64,000 nucleotides of DNA, taken from contig OZ253548.1 of the NCBI GenBank assembly GCA_965262595.1, forward strand, positions 2,728,001-2,792,000, read 5' to 3'. Origin of the DNA: CATQHB01 sp965262595 (GTDB lineage Bacteria; Chloroflexota; Dehalococcoidia; Lucifugimonadales; UBA3495). The position numbers were made by a program, and so were the translations under genes. Below, piece by piece: positions 8,117-16,114 of this stretch (its first letter is position 1; every line of letters begins with the position of its first letter). Under the pieces are notes generated by a model, which ran no database searches, was not told where the DNA came from, and saw nothing but the letters and a program-made list of their open reading frames with translations.

Positions 8117-9094
8117 CTATTCCCCTGTCTGCGCCATTATCTCCGTGGCAAACCAGTCCAACCGCTCCAGGGATTGGTTCAGATCGCCGGCTCTTATATC
8201 GAAAATTATATAATCTACTCCCACATCCGCATAGGTCTGAACGTCCTGGAGCAGCTCCTCCGGCGTGCCGAAAAAGCGGCGGCGCGGCCCACTGGCGCTG
8301 CTACCGCTGCTACCACCGACACTGACGGCGGAGTCGGCGTCGTACAGGGGGGCCTTCATTGACACTTCCAACTCTGCCGGATCGCGCCCGGCGGTTTCCG
8401 CATACCGATGCAGAATTGCGATTTTCTGGGCCAGCTCTTCCGGTTCCAGCGGCGCCGCCGGAATCGCCCCTACCGGGTGCCAGCCATTGCCCAGTTCGGC
8501 GGCGCGGCGTATTGCCCGGCGGCTCTGCCCACCAACCCAGATGGGCGGATGGGGTTTCTGCACCGGCTGGGGCAAGAAGTTAATGTTGGAAAAACGGCAA
8601 TATTCACCCTCAAAAGTCGGGTTGTCGCTGGTCCATAACTCCTTGAAGGCCCGCAGATACTCGTTGGTGACGGCGCCTCGTTCGGCGAAAGGAGGGGCAT
8701 CCAGGGCTTCAAACTCCTCCTCCATCCAGCCGACACCGACGCCCAGGGTCAACCGGCCCCGGGACAGCACGTCCAGCGTCGCCAGGATTTTGGCGGCCAG
8801 CAGCGGGTTGCGGTAGGGGACAATCATCACGCTGGGCACCAGGCGAATGGTTTGGGTGATCCCGGCCAGGAAAGTCAACAGAGTGAGTTGCTCCATAAAC
8901 TCGGTGGCGTTACCCCCGTGAAACCGGCCGTCGGCGGTGTAAGGATAGGGAGAATTGACTTCTCTGGGCACCAGGATATGGTCTCCGGCCACCATGCAGT
9001 GGAAGCCCAGTTCATCACCCCTACGCGCAATGGCTGACAGCGCTTCCGGCTGAGCGGTCGGGCCGCTGCTTGGAAGATAGAATCCAAACCGCAT
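8117..9094 (-). CDS. LLM class F420-dependent oxidoreductase
   Basis: 325 residues, luciferase-like monooxygenase fold (TIM barrel). It opens with MRFGFYLPSSGP and has the family segments LTLGVGVGWMEEEFEA and PPIWVGGQSRRAIRRAAELG. These proteins normally use coenzyme F420 or FMN for hydride transfer; cofactor F420 is inferred from subfamily resemblance only. A short Gly/Ser-rich insertion (SVGGSSGSSASG) near residue 270 interrupts an otherwise conserved region just before RRRFFGTPEELL. The ATG at 9094 has AGGGAGG 6 nt upstream and matches the family N-terminus, so the longer in-frame extension is rejected. It is last of the minus-strand catabolic group from 4.6 to 9.1 kb. Confidence 0.9.
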   Translation of the reverse strand: MRFGFYLPSSGPTAQPEALSAIARRGDELGFHCMVAGDHILVPREVNSPYPYTADGRFHGGNATEFMEQLTLLTFLAGITQTIRLVPSVMIVPYRNPLLAAKILATLDVLSRGRLTLGVGVGWMEEEFEALDAPPFAERGAVTNEYLRAFKELWTSDNPTFEGEYCRFSNINFLPQPVQKPHPPIWVGGQSRRAIRRAAELGNGWHPVGAIPAAPLEPEELAQKIAILHRYAETAGRDPAELEVSMKAPLYDADSAVSVGGSSGSSASGPRRRFFGTPEELLQDVQTYADVGVDYIIFDIRAGDLNQSLERLDWFATEIMAQTGE

Positions 9095-9592
9095 TGAGCG
9101 CCTCCCTGGTAAATGGCATTGCCAGTGCCTTTGCCTCTGGCCTTTAACTATAAACCGATTAGGAAACAGTGTCCAACAACCGGGCAGACCCCACCGGGCA
9201 ATGGCGATTGGGCGGTCGGAGTCCCTGGACACGGTCTAGCCGGCCTGCGCCGGAAAGAGGGCAGCAAGACGGCAGCAAGATGGTCGCGGGCCGGAATCCA
9301 AGAGGCCGATTCCAGGCATCAATTTCCTAATGCGATTGCCCTGGCAGCCGCCGGGGTAAATCCTTTTTGACAACTTTCTGGGCAATGGCAATCAGGCCGG
9401 AGGATAATCAGGCGCCCTTTGACGAATTGCCGGGAATGGCAGCGGCCCGCGCAAGTTGAATGCTGGATCCAGCGCCTTTTCCCCGCCATACCTCCACAAA
9501 GACGCCCGGCCGATAATTCGGGCCGGGCGTCCTTTAGCCGTTTCGTTGCTGCCTTTAGCGCATTAGCCGGTTAAATGGCCGGCGGAACCGCG
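9095..9592. other. Intergenic gap of about 500 bp
   Basis: No credible gene on either strand. It holds a short palindrome at about 9240-9258 (CCGGCCTGCGCCGG type, also seen at about 62587-62602) and, near its right end, the strong terminator at 9501-9531. Nothing else is recognised. Confidence 0.6.
9501..9531 (-). terminator. Rho-independent terminator
   Basis: Perfect 11-bp stem GACGCCCGGCC / GGCCGGGCGTC with a 9-nt loop. On the minus strand it is followed by TTTGTGG, so it terminates the ABM-domain gene ending at 9593. A short CTTT on the plus side could give weak bidirectional function. Confidence 0.75.
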
Positions 9593-9892
9593 TTAGTCGG
9601 AGGAGCTAATCTCAAAGTGCTTGACCCAGTATTCGCCCCGATACAGGTGCTCCATTTCCCGGGCAACATTCTGGCGGAACTCTCCGGTCTCGTAATTGCG
9701 CAAGTCATCCAGCGTTTCCCAGATGCTGACGCTGATTCCCTCGTCCGGGTCTTCGGTGCCGCGCAGCAGTTGCCGCTCCTTCAGGCCCTGGATGGCGGTG
9801 TTATCGGAATTAGCCAACCGCTCATGGTAGTGTCGCTCGTATTCTCCCCAACTGCCGGGCCGTAACTTTCCCCAAACCATTCGTATAAACAT
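9593..9892 (-). CDS. ABM/Dabb-type dimeric alpha-beta barrel protein
   Basis: 99 residues, about the size of a single antibiotic biosynthesis monooxygenase (ABM) or Dabb-like domain. The pattern is beta (MFIRMVWGKLRPG), helix (SWGEYERHYHERL), two strands, then WETLDDLRNYETGEF and a last helix with the conserved-looking EMEHLYRGEYWVKHFEI. Such proteins are small dimeric enzymes or ligand binders; the actual substrate is unknown. The start at 9892 has AGGAG 7 nt upstream. It is monocistronic, bounded downstream by a strong terminator. Confidence 0.75.
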   Translation of the reverse strand: MFIRMVWGKLRPGSWGEYERHYHERLANSDNTAIQGLKERQLLRGTEDPDEGISVSIWETLDDLRNYETGEFRQNVAREMEHLYRGEYWVKHFEISSSD

Positions 9893-10017
9893 TATTGTTT
9901 CTCCTGGAACCGTTGAATTTTATTGCCGGTTAATTTGGCTGGGCTTTATCATAACACTTTGCATCGACTTTTGGCATAGGCCGGGTCAGGTCAAGGCGGC
10001 CCCGAATCCTCCGCCGG

Positions 10018-10225
10018 GTTGTTCCTGCGCCCGCAGCGCCGCCCCATTTCCCTGACCCCCTTTGTACCTTATTATTGAGTTGTTCCTGCGCCCACAGCGC
10101 CGCCCCTACTTTGTTTGAGGGCTTCAACCCTGGTAAGTTGTTCCTGCGCCCACAGCGCCGCCCCTACTTTGTTCGAGGGCTTCAACCCTGGTAAGTTGTT
10201 CCTGCGCCCACAGCGCCGCCCTGGG
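10018..10225. repeat. 58-bp tandem repeat (2 full and 2 partial copies)
   Basis: Full units at 10079-10136 and 10137-10194 begin GTTGTTCCTGCGCCCACAGC and differ at one or two bases. A truncated unit at 10195-10222 abuts the stop of the DAO-type oxidase gene, and a diverged partial unit is at 10018-10047. With no spacers of variable sequence this is not a CRISPR array. It fills the whole gap between the ABM and DAO genes. Confidence 0.85.
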
Positions 10226-11404
10226 TCAGGCCAACACCCGGTAGCGGTAGCGTGAAGCGAGCAAGTCTCCTTCGGCAAACCGGCTGAACCGCAGCGGGGT
10301 CAGGTCAACGGACTCCGCCTTGCCCTGCAGGACCAGTTCCGCCATTGCCTGGCCAATCGCCGGGGCCAACTTGAACCCATGACCGCTGAACCCGACGGCG
10401 CAAAACAGCCCTTCCACGCCGGGCACCCGGTCCAGAATTGGATGCCAATCCGGGGTTACGGTGAACAGTCCCGACCAACCGCCCCGAATATAGGATTCGG
10501 ACATCCCGGGCATCCGACGGGCCATCCGGCGCAGCGCATCGGCAGCCTCCGGCGGGTCAAATCCCTGATTGTAGCTATCTACTTCCGTCTCAATCTCCCC
10601 TATCTCCTCCTCGCCGTAGCCCACCATGGTGAGGGTCGGGCTTTCCGGACGGAAGGAGAAGGACTGGGCGATGTCGCCCACGATGGGATGATCGGGCAGC
10701 AGGTCAACGGGCCGGGTTGCCAGGGCAACCTGGTGCCGCACCGCGCCCAGGGGCAGCTCAACGCCGGTTCCGCCCATTAGCCGGTTGGACCAGGGGCCGG
10801 CGGCCAGCACCGCCACCGGAGTTTCCACCCGTCCCTGCTCGGTAAGCACCGCCCGCACTCGGCCGCCGGTAATTTCGATGCCGGTAACCGCGGCCCGGGT
10901 GACAATATCCGCCCCCAGCTCCCGAGCCCGGGCGGCGTAGGAGGTCGTTGCCAGGTAGGGGTTGGCGTAACCGGACTCCGGCTCATAGGCAAGTCCCTCC
11001 CCGTCGTAACTCTCCAGCATCGGGGCAATTTCCCGCAGTTCGTCGGCGGTGACCAATGCGGCGCTGATGCCCAAGTCCTGCTGCATCGCGATGTTAAGCT
11101 CCAGCCCGGGCCGGTCAGCTTCCTCCACAACCACTACATAGCCGGTCTTGACGAAACCGGCTGTTCCGCCTACCAGATTGCCGAAGTTGGCATAGACTTT
11201 GAGGCTTTCCCACGCCATCGAGGCGGTTATCGGGTTGGAGTAATGGGTACGGCAAATGGCCTGGGAGCGGCCGGTGGAGCCGGCGCCCAGCACCTCCCGT
11301 TCCAGCAGCAGGGGACGGGCGGCTCCCAGCCGGGCCAGGTGATAGAGCATACTACAGCCCATTATTCCGCCGCCGATGATGACAATATCGGCGCTCTCTC
11401 GCAT
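10226..11404 (-). CDS. FAD-dependent oxidoreductase, DAO / sarcosine oxidase beta-like
   Basis: 392 residues. The N-terminal Rossmann motif ADIVIIGGGIMGCSMLYHLAR binds FAD; GSTGRSQAICR and AAGPWSNRLM follow as in the DAO family, and the C-terminal GFSGHGFKLAPAIGQ is the second FAD-contacting motif. It resembles the beta subunit of sarcosine oxidase or a monomeric amine oxidase acting on N-methyl or secondary amines. The glycine cleavage operon lies 1.6 kb away, and GcvT-like and DAO-like proteins are often linked in one-carbon metabolism, but no alpha/gamma/delta sarcosine oxidase subunits are here. The start at 11404 has AGGAGG 10 nt upstream; the longer frame was rejected. Confidence 0.88.
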   Translation of the reverse strand: MRESADIVIIGGGIMGCSMLYHLARLGAARPLLLEREVLGAGSTGRSQAICRTHYSNPITASMAWESLKVYANFGNLVGGTAGFVKTGYVVVVEEADRPGLELNIAMQQDLGISAALVTADELREIAPMLESYDGEGLAYEPESGYANPYLATTSYAARARELGADIVTRAAVTGIEITGGRVRAVLTEQGRVETPVAVLAAGPWSNRLMGGTGVELPLGAVRHQVALATRPVDLLPDHPIVGDIAQSFSFRPESPTLTMVGYGEEEIGEIETEVDSYNQGFDPPEAADALRRMARRMPGMSESYIRGGWSGLFTVTPDWHPILDRVPGVEGLFCAVGFSGHGFKLAPAIGQAMAELVLQGKAESVDLTPLRFSRFAEGDLLASRYRYRVLA

Positions 11405-11528
11405 CTGCGCTTTACCTCCTGTAAGCCGGTCGCTGACAATTGCCGCGTCGTAGGGTGGCAATCGGATTACCGGCGGGCGATGATTGTACCTTGGCATTTC
11501 CCGGGTTACCGGGGGATTAACGTACAAA

Positions 11529-11549
11529 CCCCCGGCTTTATACCGGGGG
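11529..11549 (-). terminator. Hairpin terminator of the zinc-ribbon gene
   Basis: Stem CCCCCGG / CCGGGGG with a 7-nt loop, followed on the minus strand by TTTGT. It lies downstream of the gene ending at 11662 and upstream of the oxidase start at 11404. Confidence 0.6.
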
Positions 11550-11661
11550 TCAGCAAAGGCTATTATCCTTTATAGGTTTCGGTCCAGGACCGGGGACCGC
11601 CTTCAATATCGATTTTGATGCTGATGGCTACCCGGTTTGACCGGTAGGGTTAAGCCGGGGT

Positions 11662-11958
11662 TTAGCGGTAGTTGCTCTCACGCATTGAGCTGAAGCAATC
11701 ACTGCAATAGACCGGCCGGTCGCCCCGGGGACGGAAGGGAACCATGGTTTCCACGCCACACTGGGCGCAGACCGCCGGGTGCATTTCCCGGGCCCCGCCC
11801 TCGAAAGAACGTTGGCTCTTCCGGCTTTGGCGGCACTGGGGGCAGCGCCTGGGCTCATTGGTGAACCCACGAGAGTTAAAAAACTCCTGTTCCCCCACGG
11901 TGAATACGAATTCCGATGCGCAATCCACGCAAGCTAAAGTTTTATCTGACAGCGCCAA
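11662..11958 (-). CDS. Small zinc-ribbon protein
   Basis: 98 residues with three cysteine pairs or groups: CVDC near residue 10, CPQC near 39, and CAQC plus YCSDC in the C-terminal half. The segment GEQEFFNSRGFTNEPRRCP is characteristic of small CXXC zinc-ribbon proteins found in Chloroflexota and some Firmicutes. Function unknown; a nucleic-acid or protein-binding structural role is a guess. I place the start at the TTG at 11958 because GGAGG lies 7 nt upstream in the right spacing, whereas the ATG at 12000 has no ribosome binding site and adds 14 unconserved residues. Confidence 0.8.
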   Translation of the reverse strand: MALSDKTLACVDCASEFVFTVGEQEFFNSRGFTNEPRRCPQCRQSRKSQRSFEGGAREMHPAVCAQCGVETMVPFRPRGDRPVYCSDCFSSMRESNYR

Positions 11959-12059
11959 CTGTCGACCTCCAAAATGTTGATTTGGCCTAGTCGAGGTCAT
12001 CCGGTGTCAGCGGCAACTTAAGCAACGACCCACGGGAACCTTAACTCATACCATATAAG

Positions 12060-12068
12060 ATTATAACA
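12060..12068 (-). promoter_or_regulatory. Extended -10 promoter of the zinc-ribbon gene
   Basis: On the minus strand the bases read TGTTATAAT, a perfect TGnTATAAT element. Transcription would start near 12053, leaving a leader of about 95 nt before the TTG at 11958. Confidence 0.55.
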
Positions 12069-12108
12069 GATTGCAACGCCCGGTGGAATACACTAAGTCC
12101 ACTAAAAT

Positions 12109-12136
12109 GAAATCCGGTCGATTTTGGCCGGATTTC
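12109..12136 (-). terminator. Hairpin terminator of the ferritin gene
   Basis: Perfect 9-bp stem GAAATCCGG / CCGGATTTC with a 10-nt loop, followed on the minus strand by ATTTTAG. It lies about 70 bp past the ferritin stop. Confidence 0.6.
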
Positions 12137-12207
12137 GGGATATTACTGCTATCGATGCGGGAATTAAGGCGGGATTTCGAGGCTAAAGCTCCGGGCGCCC
12201 CGAGAAG

Positions 12208-12714
12208 TCAGAGGCCCGGGGAGAGTTGCCGGGCGGACAACTCCCGGTCCAACAGCAGCAAGTCGCTGCTGTTGCTGCCAATCATCTTCAACTGAGCGAC
12301 AATATCCCGGGCGTTCTTTTCTTCTTCTATCTGTTCGGTAATGAACGCCTGCAAATGCACCTGGGTCGGGTAGTCACCCTCTTTTACCGCCTCCTCATAG
12401 AGCCGGTCAATCAGGTCGCTCACCTGCCGCTCGTGGTCCAGCGTGTTTTGCATCACGTCCAGGGCCGATTGAAACTCGATTGTCGGCTGACTTATGGGGT
12501 GGAGCGTGATCATTCCATCCCGGTTCTGGACGAAATTAAACAGGTTCATTGCGTGGGAGTATTCTTCCTGACTTTGCACCCGCAGCCAGTGAGCAAAACC
12601 GGGCAGGTCAACCGATTCGCAGTAAGCCGACATCGAAAGGTAAAGGTAGGAGGAGTAGAACTCCTCATTTATATGCCGACTCAACGCGTCTTCCATGTTC
12701 CGGTTCAGGGCCAT
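12208..12714 (-). CDS. Ferritin (non-heme, FtnA-like)
   Basis: 168 residues, usual size for a bacterial ferritin. The four-helix bundle carries ferroxidase ligands in the expected places: Glu in the first helix (INEEFYSSYLYLSMSAY), the EEYSHA motif near residue 50, a Glu in helix C (DHERQVSDLIDRLYE) and Gln/Glu in helix D (FITEQIEEEKNARDIVAQL). It stores iron as ferric oxide in a 24-mer shell and protects against peroxide-driven Fenton chemistry. The start at 12714 is set by AAGGAGG six nucleotides upstream. It is monocistronic. Confidence 0.93.
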   Translation of the reverse strand: MALNRNMEDALSRHINEEFYSSYLYLSMSAYCESVDLPGFAHWLRVQSQEEYSHAMNLFNFVQNRDGMITLHPISQPTIEFQSALDVMQNTLDHERQVSDLIDRLYEEAVKEGDYPTQVHLQAFITEQIEEEKNARDIVAQLKMIGSNSSDLLLLDRELSARQLSPGL

Positions 12715-13031
12715 CTGGTTCCTCCTTGACCATTGCAGCAGTTTCGATACCGAATAGCTCAACTAAAGAATACATTAGGCCTATCAATAAAGGTATAACA
12801 TCCAATAACGGTTTTCAATTAATTTTGGGCGTTCCGCCGGGTCTTTCAAAGTTCACCGCTCCGGCTTGCCCCCGCTCGCCTTGAGCTGGTCGATGGGCCG
12901 GTCCCTGGTTCGACAGGCTCCCCATGAGCGGTTCCCTATATACACTCTATATACCATCGAATGCCCCGTCTCTCCCGACGCGGTTCCCTTGCGCCGGTAT
13001 TGCCGGCGGGTTATTATGGCTCGGCAATATT
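12715..13031. other. Intergenic gap with a palindromic interspersed repeat
   Basis: Divergent gap between ferritin and gcvT. At about 12850-12927 it holds a member of the GTTCGACAGGCTC / CCATGAGCGG repeat family also found near 27270, 33000 and 60560. A possible gcvT promoter is TTGCGC (12989-12994), 17 bp, then TATTAT (12012+1000, that is 13012-13017), only 15 nt before the ATG. No glycine riboswitch was recognised. Confidence 0.5.
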
Positions 13032-14150
13032 ATGAATCTGCGAACAACTCTTTACCAAACTCACCTCGATCTGGGGGGGCGCATGGTGCCCTTTGGCGGT
13101 TGGGATATGCCGGTGCAGTATTCCGGCATTATCAACGAAGTCAAAGCGGTACGCACCGCCGCCGGTATCTTTGACGTTTCCCACATGGGCCGCCTGTATA
13201 TCTCCGGCCCCCAAGCCGCAGACTTTCTGGACCGGGTGCTCACCGGGTCGGCCACTACGCTGCGGATTGGAAGGGCCCGCTACTGCATGATTTGCAACGA
13301 GGCGGGCGGCGTTATTGACGACACCATCTTTTATCGTTTGGCCGATGACCGCTACCTGCTGATCCCCAATGCCGGCAACCGCGCCGAGGTGGTTGCCTGG
13401 TTCCAGCGTTGGATTGACGCCGAGTTCTCCGGCGGCGTGACCCTGGACGACCGGACTGCTGAAACCGCCCTTATCGCCTTGCAGGGGCCGAACTCTCCGG
13501 CGCTGCTGGATACGCTTTGCACCCTTATAGGTGGCGCGATAGGTGGCGCGATAGGTGGCGCGCCGGCCTCCGCTACCCGCCCCTTTGGCTGGCGGGAGGG
13601 CACGTTTCAGGGCCGGCCGGTGTTTGTCGGGCGAACCGGCTACACCGGCGAAGACGGGTTTGAAATGGTGCTGGATGCCGCCGACGCGGAAGCTGCCTGG
13701 CGGGCCCTGATGGATGCCGGAGCGCTGCCCTGCGGTCTGGGCGCCCGGGATGTGCTGCGTTTGGAGGCCGCCTTGCCCCTTCACGGCCACGAAATTAACC
13801 CGGACACCTCTCCCATCGAGGCCGGGCTGGAACGGTTCGTCCGAGCCGAGGGAGCTTACGTCGGGCTAGGGCCGTTACAGCGGCAGCGGGAGCAGGGCAC
13901 GGAGCGGAAACTGGTCGGGTTGCGACTCTCCGGACGCAGCGCCCCCCGGGCCGGTTATCCCATCCTGTTCCAGGGGCAGAGGGTGGGCGAAATTACCAGT
14001 GGAAGTTACTCCCCTACCCTTGACACCAGCATCGCAATGGGCTACGTTTTGGTGCGTTACACCGACCCCGGCCTGGTTTTGGACGTAGATATCCGCGGAC
14101 GGGCCACTGCGGCGGAAGTGGCGCCGCTCCCCTTCTATACCAGAAGCTAG
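13032..14150 (+). CDS. gcvT: Glycine cleavage T protein, aminomethyltransferase
   Basis: 372 residues. Transfers the aminomethyl carbon from lipoylated GcvH to tetrahydrofolate, releasing ammonia and giving 5,10-methylene-THF. The N-terminus LYQTHLDLGGRMVPFGGWDMP, the segment FDVSHMG and the C-terminal GARDVLRLEAALPLHG are standard GcvT motifs; the Asp in the last is near the folate site. An in-frame insertion of three 12-bp units (GGAIGGAIGGA) at window 13528-13562 is not a normal part of the family. The ATG at 13032 matches the family start; the frame extends upstream without homology. First gene of the gcvT-H-PA-PB operon. Confidence 0.95.
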   Translation: MNLRTTLYQTHLDLGGRMVPFGGWDMPVQYSGIINEVKAVRTAAGIFDVSHMGRLYISGPQAADFLDRVLTGSATTLRIGRARYCMICNEAGGVIDDTIFYRLADDRYLLIPNAGNRAEVVAWFQRWIDAEFSGGVTLDDRTAETALIALQGPNSPALLDTLCTLIGGAIGGAIGGAPASATRPFGWREGTFQGRPVFVGRTGYTGEDGFEMVLDAADAEAAWRALMDAGALPCGLGARDVLRLEAALPLHGHEINPDTSPIEAGLERFVRAEGAYVGLGPLQRQREQGTERKLVGLRLSGRSAPRAGYPILFQGQRVGEITSGSYSPTLDTSIAMGYVLVRYTDPGLVLDVDIRGRATAAEVAPLPFYTRS

Positions 14151-14202
14151 CTATACCGACCCGGTATCTGCCCGACACCGGCAGCCAGGAGGTTTGGACA
14201 AA

Positions 14203-14592
14203 GTGAGTCCCGACGACCGCAGATATACCCAGGAGCACGAGTGGGCCAAGCTGGAGGATGCCGACGCCAAACTGGTTTTGATTGGCATTACCGACTTTGC
14301 TCAGGATGAGCTGGGCGACATCGTATATTTTGACTTGCCCGCTGTTGGCAATAACGTTGTCCACCTGGAAAAGATGGGCGAGGTTGAGTCGGTCAAGGCC
14401 GTTTCCGACCTCTTCTCTCCGGTTACCGGAAAGATTACCGAAATTAACGATGGGCTTATCGACCACCCCGAACTGGTTAACGACGACCCCTTTGAGACCG
14501 GTTGGATTATCCGGGTGGTCCTGGATGAATTGGCCGAACTGGATAGCCTGATGACCGCCGAGGACTACGAGACCTATATCAACGGCTTGTAG
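14203..14592 (+). CDS. gcvH: Glycine cleavage H protein, lipoyl carrier
   Basis: 129 residues. Shuttles the methylamine group between the P and T proteins on a lipoylated lysine. The lipoyl lysine is in GEVESVKAVSDL, about residue 62, and the N-terminus RRYTQEHEWAKLED is typical. A GTG at 14203 is preferred because AGGAGG lies 10 nt upstream; the TTG at 14194 is only 1-2 nt from it. 52 bp downstream of gcvT and 116 bp upstream of gcvPA, all in one operon. Confidence 0.95.
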   Translation: MSPDDRRYTQEHEWAKLEDADAKLVLIGITDFAQDELGDIVYFDLPAVGNNVVHLEKMGEVESVKAVSDLFSPVTGKITEINDGLIDHPELVNDDPFETGWIIRVVLDELAELDSLMTAEDYETYINGL

Positions 14593-14708
14593 GTCTAAGG
14601 GCCGGTCGTTAAACCGTTCAATACCTGGCCGAGGTTGAACCGGCGCCCCGGCCCTTTACTCCAAGTCCGGGCTGCAAGTCCGGGCTACAAGCTGAAGGAG
14701 ACTATGGC

Positions 14709-16043
14709 GTGACCTCCACCGGACATTTCCAGTCCCATTACATCCCCAGCACCGAGCAGGAACAGGCCGAAATGCTGGCTACCCTCGGCCTTACTTCTAT
14801 CGACCAGTTGTTCCAGGACATTCCCGCCGAGTTTCGCAACCCGCCGCTGGACCTGCCGGAGCCGATGTCCGAATTGGAAATCCAGCGGGAGTTGGCTGCC
14901 CTGGCCGGCAGAAATCGGACCCTGAGCAGCGGCCCGTCCTTCCTGGGCGCCGGCGCCTACCACCACTTCATCCCGGCCGTCGTCAAGGCCCTGATGACCC
15001 GCGGCGAGTTCCTGACCGCCTATACTCCCTACCAGCCGGAAGTCAGCCAGGGCACCCTGCAGGTTATTTACGAATTTCAGACCCTGATTAGCAGCCTCTA
15101 CGGTATGGAAGTGGCTAACGCCGGTATGTATGACGGCGCCACCAGCCTGGCCGAGGGTGTCTTGATGGCCTGTCGGGTTACCCGCCGCCAGCGCGTGGCC
15201 GTCGCCGATACCCTGTCCCCGGCCTATCTCCAGGTGATCCGCACCTACTGCCAGGCCCAGGGAATTGAGCTATACACCGTATCCCCGGCGGCGGATATTG
15301 CCTCGAAGATTGATGAAGCTACTGCCTGCCTGGTCGCCCAATATCCCAATTTCTATGGGTATATCGAAGACCTGGCGCTAATGAGCGCCGCCGCCCACGA
15401 CCGGGGCGCTCTGCTGGTGTTGTCCACCGACCCGATGGCGATGGGAATGTTTCAGCCTCCCGGCCATTACGACGCGGACATTGTTACCGGCGAGGGCCAG
15501 CCCCTGGGCATCCCGGTCAGCTATGGCGGCCCTTATGTGGGTCTCTTTGCCGCCAAGGAGCAATACATCCGGCAAATGCCCAGCCGTCTGGTGGGCCGCA
15601 CCGTGGATACCGAGGGTCGTATCGGCTATGTGTTGACCTTGCAGACCCGAGAGCAGCATATCCGCCGGGAGCGAGCCACCAGCAACATCTGCACCAATGA
15701 GGCTCTTTACGCCCTGGCCGTAACCATCTACCTGGCGGCCCTGGGCCGGCAGGGGTTACGTCAAATGGCCGAACTGAGCTACCACAAGGCCAATTACGCC
15801 GCTTCCTGCATCGAACGCCTCCCCGGTTATTCCCTGCCCCTTAGCGGAACTTTTTTTCAGGAGTTCGTCGTGCAATGTCCGCAGCCTCCGGCGCTGATTA
15901 ACCGCCGGCTGCTGGAACGCAACATTCTGGGTGGTCTGGACATCAGCGACAGCATCCCCAACGGAATGTTGCTTTGCGTGACCGAGATGTGCTCCCGGGA
16001 AGATATCGACTCCCTGGTTTCGGCCCTCGAAACGATTGGATAA
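14709..16043 (+). CDS. gcvPA: Glycine dehydrogenase (decarboxylating) subunit 1
   Basis: 444 residues, the N-terminal half of the split P protein. With GcvPB it forms the PLP enzyme that decarboxylates glycine and loads the aminomethyl group on GcvH. Typical segments are HYIPSTEQEQAEML at the start, FLGAGAYHHFIPAVV, and TAYTPYQPEVSQGTLQ. The GTG start at 14709 has AAGGAG 8 nt upstream; a nearer ATG at 14704 leads straight into a stop. Split gcvPA/gcvPB is common in Gram-positives, Thermotoga-like bacteria and Chloroflexota. Confidence 0.95.
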   Translation: MTSTGHFQSHYIPSTEQEQAEMLATLGLTSIDQLFQDIPAEFRNPPLDLPEPMSELEIQRELAALAGRNRTLSSGPSFLGAGAYHHFIPAVVKALMTRGEFLTAYTPYQPEVSQGTLQVIYEFQTLISSLYGMEVANAGMYDGATSLAEGVLMACRVTRRQRVAVADTLSPAYLQVIRTYCQAQGIELYTVSPAADIASKIDEATACLVAQYPNFYGYIEDLALMSAAAHDRGALLVLSTDPMAMGMFQPPGHYDADIVTGEGQPLGIPVSYGGPYVGLFAAKEQYIRQMPSRLVGRTVDTEGRIGYVLTLQTREQHIRRERATSNICTNEALYALAVTIYLAALGRQGLRQMAELSYHKANYAASCIERLPGYSLPLSGTFFQEFVVQCPQPPALINRRLLERNILGGLDISDSIPNGMLLCVTEMCSREDIDSLVSALETIG

Positions 16044-16114
16044 GACTACCATAGGATAAGACTACTGGTGGATAAGACTGCCAGGATTACCGGATAGACT
16101 GGAGAAATCGGCCG

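Noticed and set aside
10018..10222. CRISPR array
   Set aside because: Units are directly adjacent with no unique spacers and no cas genes are in the window.
12750..13031. Glycine riboswitch before gcvT
   Set aside because: No tandem aptamer-like structure or its conserved core could be seen, and a promoter-like element sits 15-20 nt before the gcvT ATG, leaving no room.
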